Shown one piece after another: positions 1-6,446 of a stretch of 8,908 nt of DNA (positions within the stretch are counted from its first letter, which is position 1; every line of letters begins with the position of its first letter). The position numbers and the translations under genes were made by a program. The notes beneath the pieces were generated by a model that made no database searches, was not told where the DNA came from, and was given only the letters and a program-made list of their open reading frames with translations. Source of the DNA: Candidatus Roizmanbacteria bacterium. GTDB lineage: Bacteria > Patescibacteriota > Microgenomatia > GCA-001788215 > 2-01-FULL-40-14. The stretch spans positions 1 through 8,908 of the forward strand of contig JACQMD010000091.1 of the NCBI GenBank assembly GCA_016203755.1. Reading direction: 5' to 3'.

Positions 1-996
1 CCGTAAGACAGATTTATCAATTTTATCTTGTATCCTTTTTATTCCTAAATTCTCCAGACGGGTTGCTTCTTCTAAAATCGCAGCAACAGCAGGTACAGAA
101 GCTGCGTGCCTTCCCAGATCACTTATCCATGGAAATTTGTCGACGGAGTTAGGAAGCATATTCCGCATTTGAGCAAGTAATGGTTCGGCCGCCGCAATCA
201 TCCGCTCATACTGTGCATCAGATATACCGTACGTAGTTTTGGCGTATCTTGCGTGATCTAAAAGATCATCCGCAAAATCATTGAGCCACAAGAATCTATC
301 TTCCTTGGCTTTTTTCATAAGTATTGTTTCGTAATGAGTTGCCAGACGTGACGCCGCAACTTCGATAGGAACCGGATACGCGACCTCCCATCCCGGCGGA
401 AGTGGTTGTTCCCCCGAGAGCATAGCCGGAAGCGCGTAAATTGCAGCAAGATCATTAGTCAGTTCCGGAAAATCTTCCTGTTTGAGTTGTTCAGCCCGAA
501 AGGTCGCCGTAACAGCAGGATCGTCAAAACGCACGTAAACGATGCCCCGTTCCTCATATATGGTATAGTTATCAATTGTTCTTTTCTCACCTTGCGTTAC
601 CCTATTAACTCTAATATTGTTATCGGCCGGGTTAAAGGCGTAAGACAATGTAATTGCTTCCTCATCATTACGTTTCTTATATCCTACGTAAGCAACATTA
701 CTATCATGTATCACTCCGACACGACAGTCCAATTCTTCGGTACCGGTCCCCATAAGCTGAATACGCCACGTGGGTGCAGAATGAAGGTCTTTTTCCCCAT
801 GGTATTTAACGGGAAGAAGTTTTGAGTCCCACAACACTTCTCCTTCGTGCCGCCTATCAAACCCCATAAGTGCTCCTTGGTATCTATCATAAATGTCTAT
901 TGTTAATTCCTTCAGTTGATCAGGAGTCATTGCTACTACGTCTACTAGTTGTGCTGGTTCAACTGGCTGCCCGGTAAATGTTCGTTCTAACGTCAT
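1..996 (-). CDS. Unrecognised protein, 3' end outside the window
   Basis: An open frame of 332 codons runs without a stop from an ATG at 996 to the left edge, so the C-terminus is missing. The start is the first ATG after an in-frame TGA about 60 bases upstream; no Shine-Dalgarno site precedes it. The product begins MTLERTFTGQPVEPAQ, is soluble-looking, and shows no signal peptide or membrane segment. Residues about 20-190 look like mixed beta-rich sequence (for example WRIQLMGTGTEEL, IVYVRFDDPAVTATF). Residues about 200-330 look helical and charged. I do not recognise a family or a catalytic motif. Codon use is balanced and the frame is open over nearly 1 kb, which argues for a real gene. 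It is transcribed divergently from the regulator gene at 1283, so the shared upstream region could control both. Function unknown. Confidence 0.8.
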   Translation of the reverse strand, partial: MTLERTFTGQPVEPAQLVDVVAMTPDQLKELTIDIYDRYQGALMGFDRRHEGEVLWDSKLLPVKYHGEKDLHSAPTWRIQLMGTGTEELDCRVGVIHDSNVAYVGYKKRNDEEAITLSYAFNPADNNIRVNRVTQGEKRTIDNYTIYEERGIVYVRFDDPAVTATFRAEQLKQEDFPELTNDLAAIYALPAMLSGEQPLPPGWEVAYPVPIEVAASRLATHYETILMKKAKEDRFLWLNDFADDLLDHARYAKTTYGISDAQYERMIAAAEPLLAQMRNMLPNSVDKFPWISDLGRHAASVPAVAAILEEATRLENLGIKRIQDKIDKSVLR

Positions 997-1171
997 ATAT
1001 ATCTGTATGTTGCTCGATTGGTAATGGTATTTCTTTCGGTTCTCTTTGCTATTTTTTCAGTATTCGCTTTGTACAGTTCCCACATAAAAAATATTCTGTT
1101 GATGATGAGATATTTTCTAAGCGTTAGGGTGTTTTTCATTTGATACGAGTATAAAAAGCAAAGGTTGTATC

Positions 1172-1255
1172 TGCTTGATATTCTATCTGATTGTTTTTTG
1201 TCAGTTATTGAAATTTCCATTGCATGATATACTATATGATTGTATTCTATCAGTT
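1172..1255. repeat. Imperfect 35-base direct repeat, period 49
   Basis: Positions 1172-1206 and 1221-1255 match at about 29 of 35 bases when aligned by eye. Shared blocks include TGATTGT and TCAGTT. The pair lies just upstream of the regulator gene and overlaps its candidate promoter. OmpR/PhoB-type winged helices usually bind direct repeats, so an operator for autoregulation is a reasonable inference. The repeat could also be leftover duplication without function. Confidence 0.55.
1208..1235 (+). promoter_or_regulatory. Candidate sigma-70-type promoter for the regulator unit
   Basis: TTGAAA (1208-1213) and TACTAT (1230-1235) are separated by 16 bases and match the consensus at 5/6 and 4/6 positions. 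Transcription would begin near 1242, about 40 bases before the chosen start codon. An overlapping alternative is TTGCAT (1220-1225) and TATTCT (1243-1248), 17 bases apart. In AT-rich DNA such matches are common by chance. Confidence 0.3.
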
Positions 1256-1282
1256 TTAACAACTTATAGTATCTTGTGGACT

Positions 1283-2407
1283 ATGGCCATGCAATTTAAA
1301 TACTTTATCCCGCAAAACTTTACTCATTTTTTAGCTGAATGCAGAGATCTATTTTCTTATCCCGAACCTGCGCTTTTTTATTCCTTTCCCTACAGTGGGG
1401 TCGAGAGAAGAATCGAACAAATCATTCAGGATCACCAGTCACTATTTTCCGCTCCGCTTGTTCATATCCGATTATCAAACGTATTTGAAGATCCGGCAGA
1501 CATAGCATTGTACATGCAACAAAAGGGGTTCATTTGCGAAAATAGCAAGGTCAACGTGTTTATAAGCAACATTGAATATCTTATTCAAACAAGAAATAGC
1601 GGTATTTTTCCCTGGCTTTTCAAGATGCAAACAGACAATCAACAGTTACGACTTATCTTCTTTTCTGAATTGTATCTCTCCCGTGCAGATATCGATTCGT
1701 TAGGTTCAATTCATATTGTTGGTAATATCCGATATTACCCGCTCTATTCAAAGGAAAATTCACGTTTATTTATTGAATACCTGGCTGCCAAATGGGAGAT
1801 GAAACTGACTGACAGCACACTTCATACGCTGGTTAAACAGTGCGGAGGGCATCTTTGGATTTTGAAACAGGCTGTTCGGATTTTACGGGATATCCCTGAC
1901 TATCCCCTTGAACAGTTGTATGATCATGAAGCGATACAATATCGACTCTCCTCTCTCTACCAATCACTCAACAAAGAAGAGCTGGAAATTATTTTTGATC
2001 CTCACAATACAAAATTTCCTGATCGCAGATATCATTTAGAACGATTAGGGCTGATTGAAAAAAACACCTGCACCCTACCATTTCTACAGACCTTTGTGCA
2101 AAAACACTGGAAACGAATACAGATCAGTCTGCAAGATTCCACACTACTGTTTAACAATATTCCCGTCAATCAATTGTTTTCCCGGGCAGAGCTTCGGGTA
2201 CTGAAACTTTTTTTGATGAATAAGAATAAACCGCTTACCCGCGATGAAATTGCTCAAGAACTCTGGAAGGATGCTGTAGAAGAAAAGTACTCCGACTGGG
2301 CAATAGATCAGCTTATCAAGCGACTCCGGAATAAGTTGCAGCAGTTAGGTCTTACTGCTGGCGCAATAAAAACTATTCGATCATTTGGTTACCAATTTCA
2401 GTATTAA
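1283..2407 (+). CDS. Winged-helix regulator with degenerate ATPase-like N-terminal domain
   Basis: A 374-residue protein. Residues about 285-374 form an OmpR/PhoB-type (Trans_reg_C) winged helix: FSRAELRVLKLFL, LTRDEIAQELW, then a recognition helix near WAIDQLIKRLRNKL and a final wing ending IRSFGYQFQY. The N-terminal part resembles a STAND/AAA-type ATPase fold that has lost catalysis. Where a Walker A loop is expected (about 33-43) it reads SFPYSGVERR, with no GKS/T. A Walker B-like strand (90-99, VNVFISNIEY) has Asn in place of Asp. QCGGHLWILKQAVRIL (186-201) resembles the GGHP helix of such ATPases. There is no receiver domain. An upstream in-frame TTG at 1175 would add 36 residues encoded by the direct repeat. 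I prefer ATG 1283, whose context ACTATGGCCA is identical to that of the next gene's start; ATG 1289 is also possible. It probably regulates its own operon and perhaps the divergent gene; this is inference. Confidence 0.8.
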   Translation: MAMQFKYFIPQNFTHFLAECRDLFSYPEPALFYSFPYSGVERRIEQIIQDHQSLFSAPLVHIRLSNVFEDPADIALYMQQKGFICENSKVNVFISNIEYLIQTRNSGIFPWLFKMQTDNQQLRLIFFSELYLSRADIDSLGSIHIVGNIRYYPLYSKENSRLFIEYLAAKWEMKLTDSTLHTLVKQCGGHLWILKQAVRILRDIPDYPLEQLYDHEAIQYRLSSLYQSLNKEELEIIFDPHNTKFPDRRYHLERLGLIEKNTCTLPFLQTFVQKHWKRIQISLQDSTLLFNNIPVNQLFSRAELRVLKLFLMNKNKPLTRDEIAQELWKDAVEEKYSDWAIDQLIKRLRNKLQQLGLTAGAIKTIRSFGYQFQY

Positions 2408-2409
2408 CT

Positions 2410-3630
2410 ATGGCCAGAACAACAGAAGAAGAACAAGTATATACAAATTTTTTTGAAATGTTTTCTGGAGAACAAATTAGCGTTGAAGGAAATGCTAACT
2501 CCTGCAAACATTACAGACTATATCCTACCAATCTTGTACTACATCATGCTTTTACAGATGCACGAGGAATACCTCCGTTTGTGAACAAACATTTTTTAAA
2601 GGAAATTCCTTTATTTACCAATCAGCTATTATCAACAATCGCTCCTCATTTACAGGCGCCCGATTACCCGAGAATTTTCAATAGTCCTTTAGATGTCATT
2701 GCCGAGGTACCGGGCGGAGCAATCAGGAGACTTTTTTTTGATGATGGGTCTTCAATGAAAGCATGGGGATTATTAAAAAATGCAGCCCACATGATTATGC
2801 TAAATACGGACTTGGATATACGCCTTACTCATGTACAGCGAAATGTCCTTAACGGATTTAACGAAGGCCCGCTCGATTTCGATATAAAATATTATCAAGG
2901 CTCATCAGATTTAGAAGAAACAGTTCGTGAATTTATCTCATCAAGGGAGGATCCAGCCATTTCTATATCATCACTGACGCTACATGATGGAAGAAAAGTG
3001 ATCCGTGCACACCTGAAACCGGGAACAGATCAATATACGCTTGATATCGCAGAACGACTGCCGGACAATGATCGTGAGCGATTACTTAAGGATGCCCGAA
3101 AGGGACCTCACCAGACGAGCAAAATCAGTACAATGGGTTTATTGATTCGTGATAACGATACCCATAAAACATATATTGCATTCAATACAGGTGATAAGTC
3201 GATACAAAATGGCAAAAGCCGGATACATTTTCCAGAATATCAAAGTCTTCTTGACGCACTACATGCGTTTTCTAAAATGCTGCGGGTTGAATTGTTATCT
3301 CCAACTAAAGGTGAACTAACCGGAAGAGATCGTTATTCGGTGACAAAATTCAATCTCCGGCTTCCAAAACTAAAAACTGTCACTACATTAAATAAAGAAG
3401 TGGTCCAATATCGAACAGCAGAATTTATAAGAGAAATGCTTGTATGTTTTACGCTCTCACCGGGTAAAACAATCGAATGGATGAAAATGTATGGCATTGA
3501 TGAAGCGTTATTTCCCCTCGGCATTCCTCGAAGTATTTCTGAATTTAACCTTACTGAATATAAACCCGAGAATCAGTTTACGGTTATGCGTGCTCTGCAA
3601 GCCCTCGACCCGACGGGGAAAATAACGTGA
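2410..3630 (+). CDS. Unrecognised 406-residue protein, coupled to the regulator
   Basis: The ATG lies two bases after the regulator's stop and has no Shine-Dalgarno site, so translation is probably coupled and the two proteins probably share a job. The product begins MARTTEEEQVYTNFFEMFSG, has no signal peptide or membrane segment, and looks soluble and globular. Visible blocks are a mixed N-terminal half (for example DVIAEVPGGAIRRLFFDDGSS, about 95-115), a middle part (about 180-275) of likely beta strands including SSLTLHDGRKVIRAHL and TYIAFNTGD, and a basic C-terminal region (about 300-345; FNLRLPKLKTVTTLNK). The charged beta-rich middle could bind a nucleic acid or ligand, but I see no diagnostic motif and assign no function. 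Its stop directly abuts the stop of the convergent ahcY. Confidence 0.8.
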   Translation: MARTTEEEQVYTNFFEMFSGEQISVEGNANSCKHYRLYPTNLVLHHAFTDARGIPPFVNKHFLKEIPLFTNQLLSTIAPHLQAPDYPRIFNSPLDVIAEVPGGAIRRLFFDDGSSMKAWGLLKNAAHMIMLNTDLDIRLTHVQRNVLNGFNEGPLDFDIKYYQGSSDLEETVREFISSREDPAISISSLTLHDGRKVIRAHLKPGTDQYTLDIAERLPDNDRERLLKDARKGPHQTSKISTMGLLIRDNDTHKTYIAFNTGDKSIQNGKSRIHFPEYQSLLDALHAFSKMLRVELLSPTKGELTGRDRYSVTKFNLRLPKLKTVTTLNKEVVQYRTAEFIREMLVCFTLSPGKTIEWMKMYGIDEALFPLGIPRSISEFNLTEYKPENQFTVMRALQALDPTGKIT

Positions 3631-3637
3631 TCACGTT
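3624..3637. repeat. 14-bp perfect palindrome at convergent stops
   Basis: AACGTGATCACGTT is its own reverse complement. It is centred exactly between the TGA of the rightward unknown gene (3628-3630) and the TGA of leftward ahcY (3631-3633), which together make TGATCA. There is no U-tract on either side, so it is not a classic terminator. It might act as a short structured end for both transcripts or be a chance product of the abutting stops. Confidence 0.7.
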
Positions 3638-4995
3638 CCCTCAGTCCACGAACTCAAATAGTTCTTCTGTTCGCGGCTCAACCGGTCGATCTTTATTCCC
3701 ATCGCCTTCAGTTTCAACTTCGCCACCATGTTATCCAATCGTTTTGGAAGACGGTACACTTTTGGTTGTAACAATCCCCGATTCTTTACAAACCATTCTG
3801 CAGCGAGTGCCTGATCGGCAAAACTCATGTCCATAACCTCCGACGGATGTCCCTCGGCAGCAGCAAGATTGACAAGACGACCTTCACCGAGAATATATAT
3901 CTTTTTACGGTTTACTGTTGACGATTTACGATTCGTCATAATTTCATATTCAACAACATTTTCGCGAATCTTCCGTTTTTTCGTCGCAACCTTTTCCAGT
4001 TTCGCAAGCTCAATCTCTACATCAAAATGCCCGCTATTAGCCAGTATTGCTCCATCCTTCATCGTTTTCATTGCATCAATGCTAATAACTCCTTTACCAC
4101 CGGTAACGGTCACAAACACGTCTCCGATTTTTGCGGCCTTTCCTATCGGCATGACCATAAACCCATCCATGATTGCCTCAAGTGCCTTGATCGGATCAAC
4201 TTCTGTGACCACGACCTGTGCTCCCATCCCCCGCGCACGAGCAGCAAGTCCTCTACCACACCATCCATAGCCGCAGACAACGAATGTTTTTCCTGCAAGC
4301 AAAATATTCGTTGCTCGCAAAATCCCGTCAATGGTTGATTGCCCTGTCCCATAGCGATTATCGAAAAAGTGTTTGGTATCGGAATCATTAACGGCGATAA
4401 CGGGGACTTTTAATGCCTTGTCTTTTTCCATGGCACGAAGGCGAATGACACCAGTGGTGGTTTCTTCAGATGAACCGAGGAATTCCCAGGATTCACCGTT
4501 CTTATTTTTAATTTCATATTTTGTAGTCGCAGGCCCTTGGCCTACCTGTGATTCTTTTGGGCGTTGTCCGCGGCGCGCAACTACAGATAATTTATGCAAT
4601 TCATTCACAAGATCCGCTCCGTCATCCATCGTAATATTCGGCTGAAACGCAATCGCCTGTTCTAAATGCCGATAATACGTTTTGCTATCTTCACCGTGAA
4701 TGGCAAATACGGGAATTTCATAATGCTTAACGAGTGCTGCAGCAACATCATCCTGGGTTGAAAGAGGATTGGACGCACAAAGGACTACCGTTGCGCCACC
4801 TTGTTGCAACGTTAACATGAGATTGGCAGTTTCAGCTGTCACATGCAAACACGCGGCAAGTCGAAAACCTTTGAGAGGTTTTTCCCGCTTAAATCGTCCG
4901 CCGATGAGATTTAACACGGGCATCCGGGAACGGGCCCACTCGATGCGGTTTTTACCGCCATCGGCAAGTTTGATGTTGGCAATATTGTAGTTCAT
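3631..4995 (-). CDS. ahcY: S-adenosylhomocysteinase (adenosylhomocysteine hydrolase)
   Basis: A cytosolic NAD-dependent enzyme that reversibly splits S-adenosylhomocysteine into adenosine and homocysteine, relieving product inhibition of methyltransferases. Substrate-site motifs are HVTAETAN (51-58), DDGADL (124-129), SEETTTG (176-182) and VNDSDTK...FDN (202-213, with Lys208 and Asp212). The NAD Rossmann loop is GYGWCGRG (242-249). GHFDVE (322-327) and EGRLVNLAAAEGHPSE (371-386, with His383) follow. DNRYGTGQS and the C-terminus ending SSWTEGT, without the Lys-Tyr tail of eukaryotic enzymes, are the archaeal/Thermotoga form. The frame extends to 5067, but those 24 extra residues come from an inverted repeat. 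The family start is MNYNIANIKLADGGKNRIEW at 4995, which lacks a Shine-Dalgarno site. At 454 residues it is about 30 longer than usual because of two inserts (about 147-172 and 352-365). It follows a PfkB kinase that may consume its adenosine. Confidence 0.95.
   Translation of the reverse strand: MNYNIANIKLADGGKNRIEWARSRMPVLNLIGGRFKREKPLKGFRLAACLHVTAETANLMLTLQQGGATVVLCASNPLSTQDDVAAALVKHYEIPVFAIHGEDSKTYYRHLEQAIAFQPNITMDDGADLVNELHKLSVVARRGQRPKESQVGQGPATTKYEIKNKNGESWEFLGSSEETTTGVIRLRAMEKDKALKVPVIAVNDSDTKHFFDNRYGTGQSTIDGILRATNILLAGKTFVVCGYGWCGRGLAARARGMGAQVVVTEVDPIKALEAIMDGFMVMPIGKAAKIGDVFVTVTGGKGVISIDAMKTMKDGAILANSGHFDVEIELAKLEKVATKKRKIRENVVEYEIMTNRKSSTVNRKKIYILGEGRLVNLAAAEGHPSEVMDMSFADQALAAEWFVKNRGLLQPKVYRLPKRLDNMVAKLKLKAMGIKIDRLSREQKNYLSSWTEGT
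3901..3942 (-). repeat. In-frame insert in ahcY, C-terminal
   Basis: This stretch encodes roughly MTNRKSSTVNRK between VEYEI and KIYILGEGRLVNL. Archaeal-type family members usually have only a short turn here. On the coding strand it repeats near-copies of the word CGTAAA (CGTAAATCGTC, then CCGTAAA), and its amino acids are repeat-like and basic. The boundaries are estimated from family knowledge, not an alignment. Confidence 0.45.
4480..4557 (-). repeat. In-frame insert in ahcY, before SEETTTG
   Basis: About 26 residues (KESQVGQGPATTKYEIKNKN and on to WEFL) sit between RRGQRP and GSSEETTTG, where the family usually has about ten residues. The centre, TATGAAATTAAAAATAAGAA on the coding strand, is A-rich like the kinase insert at 5424-5477. 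Boundaries are estimates, and natural loop variation is an alternative. Confidence 0.35.
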
Positions 4996-5024
4996 ATTAA
5001 ATATGTAAAAGATAATCGAAGTTC

Positions 5025-5103
5025 TACGAACTACTAATTGGTACGAATATACGAATAATCTAGACATCAGGATTCGTATATTTGTAATTATTCGTAGTTA
5101 GTA
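5025..5103. repeat. Imperfect 32-bp inverted repeat upstream of ahcY
   Basis: The arms at 5025-5056 and 5072-5103 pair at 26 of 32 positions around a 15-base loop. The innermost 11 pairs, ATATACGAAT and its neighbour, are perfect. Both arms are built from near-copies of TACGAAT. It fills most of the 131-base gap between the kinase and ahcY. As RNA it would form a long AT-rich hairpin 30 bases before the ahcY start. No U-tract follows, so I call it a repeat and not a terminator. Confidence 0.75.
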
Positions 5104-5126
5104 ATGAAATTACATTTCATGAAATT
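5104..5126. repeat. Triple ATTTCAT/ATGAAAT repeat after the kinase gene
   Basis: Between the kinase stop and the larger inverted repeat lie three alternating copies of a 7-base word: ATGAAAT (5104-5110), ATTTCAT (5114-5120), and an overlapping ATGAAAT (5118-5124). ATTTCATGAAAT (5114-5125 region) is a perfect 12-bp palindrome. The same word in ATGAAATTACA recurs immediately before the dnaX start (7471-7481, minus strand). Function unknown. Confidence 0.45.
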
Positions 5127-6071
5127 TTATTCTATCATCAAGCCAAACTCTTCTTGGTACCGCTTTTTAAACTGTTCCAGCCTATACGAATGTTCTATTG
5201 TACCATAGTTCTCAACCGCATAAACAGCTGCAACCGACCCAATTTGTCCGCAAGTTTTGAGCGGCAAACCCCTGATAAATCCTGCCAGAAATCCCGCACG
5301 GTACGCATCCCCTGCTCCCGTTGGATCAACAATCTTCACAGCTTTTGCAGCACGTATGACAAAACGTTCATTATCCTGCTCAACAATACTCCCTTTCTCG
5401 CCAAGTGTCGTAATAATAATTGTTGAGTTTTTATTTTTTACTTGTCGTTTTTCCTTTTTCGTTTTTAATTTTAAGTTTATTAGCGCTATCTCATAATCAT
5501 TTCCAATGACAATCTTCGCATGCTCGACCCCTTTTTGAAGCGTATCTATCGAAAGTCTCGGCAATTGCATCCCCGGATCAAACATGAAGGGAATGTTTCG
5601 CTCGATACACTCATTGATAAATTGGTCCATCGCAGCAGGATCGGTTGGCGCGATAACAACAAAGTCGTTCTCAGATACAACGCGAGGAATATGAAGCGTT
5701 TTATCCAACCGCATTGCGCCAGGGTAAAATCCTGCGATTTGATTGTCGGATAAATCTGTGGTAATAAATGCGCGGGCGGTAAAATCTTGAGTAGTAATTT
5801 GAATAGAGCCAGTCGTAACACCGTGCTTTTTCAAATTCCGTTCATACGGCCTGAAGTCTTTTCCGCCCGTTGCAACTACACTAACTGGTTGGCCAAGCAA
5901 TGCAAGATTATATGCAATATTCCCTGCCGTTCCACCAAAACTCTCCCGAAGGGTCTCAACCAAAAATGAAATGCTCATCACATGAACCTTCTCCGGCACA
6001 ATCTGGTCGGCAAACCTCCCGGGAAAATCCATAATGAAATCAAATGCAAGCGAACCGGTGACGTAAATCAT
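5127..6071 (-). CDS. PfkB-family sugar/nucleoside kinase, probably adenosine kinase
   Basis: A 314-residue cytosolic ribokinase-fold enzyme that transfers phosphate from ATP. The first signature is FGGTAGN (45-51). The second, DPTGAGDAYRAGF (249-261), carries the anion hole and catalytic Asp255. NDYE (191-194) fits the Mg/phosphate NxxE motif. An adenosine substrate is suggested by the N-terminus (TGSLAFDFIMDFPGRF), the tail motif NYGTIEHSY, and the position directly before ahcY, whose product adenosine it could phosphorylate to AMP. Substrate is inference, and other PfkB specificities are possible. Its ATG overlaps the ybaB stop (TAATG), with AGGAGAG just upstream, so translation is coupled. 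A lysine-rich insert (about 199-216) interrupts the loop before TIIITTLGEKG. Confidence 0.88.
   Translation of the reverse strand: MIYVTGSLAFDFIMDFPGRFADQIVPEKVHVMSISFLVETLRESFGGTAGNIAYNLALLGQPVSVVATGGKDFRPYERNLKKHGVTTGSIQITTQDFTARAFITTDLSDNQIAGFYPGAMRLDKTLHIPRVVSENDFVVIAPTDPAAMDQFINECIERNIPFMFDPGMQLPRLSIDTLQKGVEHAKIVIGNDYEIALINLKLKTKKEKRQVKNKNSTIIITTLGEKGSIVEQDNERFVIRAAKAVKIVDPTGAGDAYRAGFLAGFIRGLPLKTCGQIGSVAAVYAVENYGTIEHSYRLEQFKKRYQEEFGLMIE
5424..5477 (-). repeat. In-frame lysine-rich insert in the kinase gene
   Basis: This stretch encodes NLKLKTKKEKRQVKNKN, between EIALI and STIIITTLGEKG. On the coding strand it is almost all A with scattered T, C and G, unlike flanking coding sequence. 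PfkB proteins normally have an ordinary helix with mixed residues here. Its length is a multiple of three. It shares the AAATTAAAAA style with the ahcY insert at 4480-4557. Boundaries are estimated. Confidence 0.45.
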
Positions 6072-6328
6072 TACTCTCCTCTCATGCTCATGAGTTGTCG
6101 TGCAGCAATTTGCTGTGTTTTTTTCAACGCTTCCTCAAGTACTTCCGCAACGCGAATCTCCGGCTGCCCGTCAATGGTCAGTTCTTTTACCTTCTGATCA
6201 CCACTCATCACAATTCGCACGCCGTCTTTTTCTACCACAACCTCTTCCTGTGCAAGCGCCTGTTGCATTTGTTGTGCCTGTTTCCGAAGCTGATTTAAAT
6301 CTCCAAGTCCCTTCAGTGGGTTAAACAT
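6071..6328 (-). CDS. ybaB: YbaB/EbfC family nucleoid-associated protein
   Basis: An 85-residue protein of the YbaB/EbfC family, small dimeric DNA-binding proteins found with dnaX or recR in many bacteria. It starts MFNPLKGLGDLNQLRKQAQQ, followed by a glutamine-rich helix (about 12-30), a beta hairpin (VVVEKDGVRIVMSGDQKVKEL, about 30-50) and a C-terminal helix (about 58-82), which is the standard order. It is slightly shorter than typical members (about 100), mainly at the C-terminus. The start has the best ribosome-binding site in the window, AGGAGGTGG (6335-6343) six bases upstream. It sits between dnaX and the kinase and its stop overlaps the kinase start, consistent with one operon. Confidence 0.92.
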   Translation of the reverse strand: MFNPLKGLGDLNQLRKQAQQMQQALAQEEVVVEKDGVRIVMSGDQKVKELTIDGQPEIRVAEVLEEALKKTQQIAARQLMSMRGE

Positions 6329-6334
6329 GTACTA

Positions 6335-6343
6335 CCACCTCCT
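6335..6343 (-). promoter_or_regulatory. Strong Shine-Dalgarno site of ybaB
   Basis: AGGAGGTGG on the minus strand lies six bases before the ybaB ATG and fixes that start. Most other genes here lack such a site, so ybaB may be translated more strongly than its neighbours. Confidence 0.8.
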
Positions 6344-6345
6344 CT

Positions 6346-6446
6346 AAATAAGCAAATATGCAAATCTCAAATAAGCAAATGGTGCAAAAATACCAAACAG
6401 GTTTTGTTCTTTGCATTTGCTTATTTGCTTATTTGCTTATTTGTAT
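6346..6446. repeat. Tandem and inverted AAATAAGC repeats overlapping the dnaX 3' end
   Basis: The word CAAATAAG (8-base unit AAATAAGC) occurs three times in tandem on the minus strand at about 6421-6444 and again, in the opposite orientation, at 6368-6380 and in degenerate form near 6347-6358. The arms 6368-6388 and 6410-6427 can pair over 18 bases with a two-base bulge around a 21-base loop. The right part encodes the last residues of DnaX (about TNKQISK) and its stop. The rest fills the 92-base dnaX-ybaB gap. No U-tract follows the hairpin. Confidence 0.8.

Larger units (their letters stand above)
997..1282. promoter_or_regulatory. Divergent intergenic region
   Basis: This 286-base AT-rich gap separates the leftward unknown gene from the rightward regulator gene, so it must hold, or be close to, the promoters of both. 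Short open frames cross it on each strand, but their translations are low-complexity and I treat them as chance. It contains an imperfect 35-base direct repeat and one candidate rightward promoter, listed separately. I found no clean -35/-10 pair for the leftward gene and no RNA gene. Confidence 0.6.

Noticed and set aside
406..825. 139-codon plus-strand frame
   Set aside because: It lies wholly antisense to the long open frame at 1-996, which has better composition and continuity.
993..1262. 89-codon minus-strand frame whose TGA overlaps the ATG of the left gene (ATGA)
   Set aside because: The translation is low-complexity, rich in I, N, K, Y and R, and typical of AT-rich noncoding DNA. It overlaps the promoter region and has no ribosome-binding site.
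3827..4270. 147-codon plus-strand frame
   Set aside because: Antisense shadow of ahcY, whose identity is certain.
4996..5067. 24-residue N-terminal extension of adenosylhomocysteinase
   Set aside because: It is encoded by the inverted repeat, is hydrophobic and unlike the family, while MNYNIANIKLADGG matches the usual start.
4996..5126. SAH riboswitch before ahcY
   Set aside because: Known SAH riboswitches are GC-rich conserved pseudoknots. This region is an AT-rich inverted repeat of short words, with no such motif visible.
6368..6427. Intrinsic terminator after dnaX
   Set aside because: The hairpin stem is AT-rich and is not followed by a U-tract on the minus strand.
6350..6446. CRISPR-like array
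   Set aside because: The unit is only eight bases, tandem without spacers and partly inverted, so it is a simple repeat.
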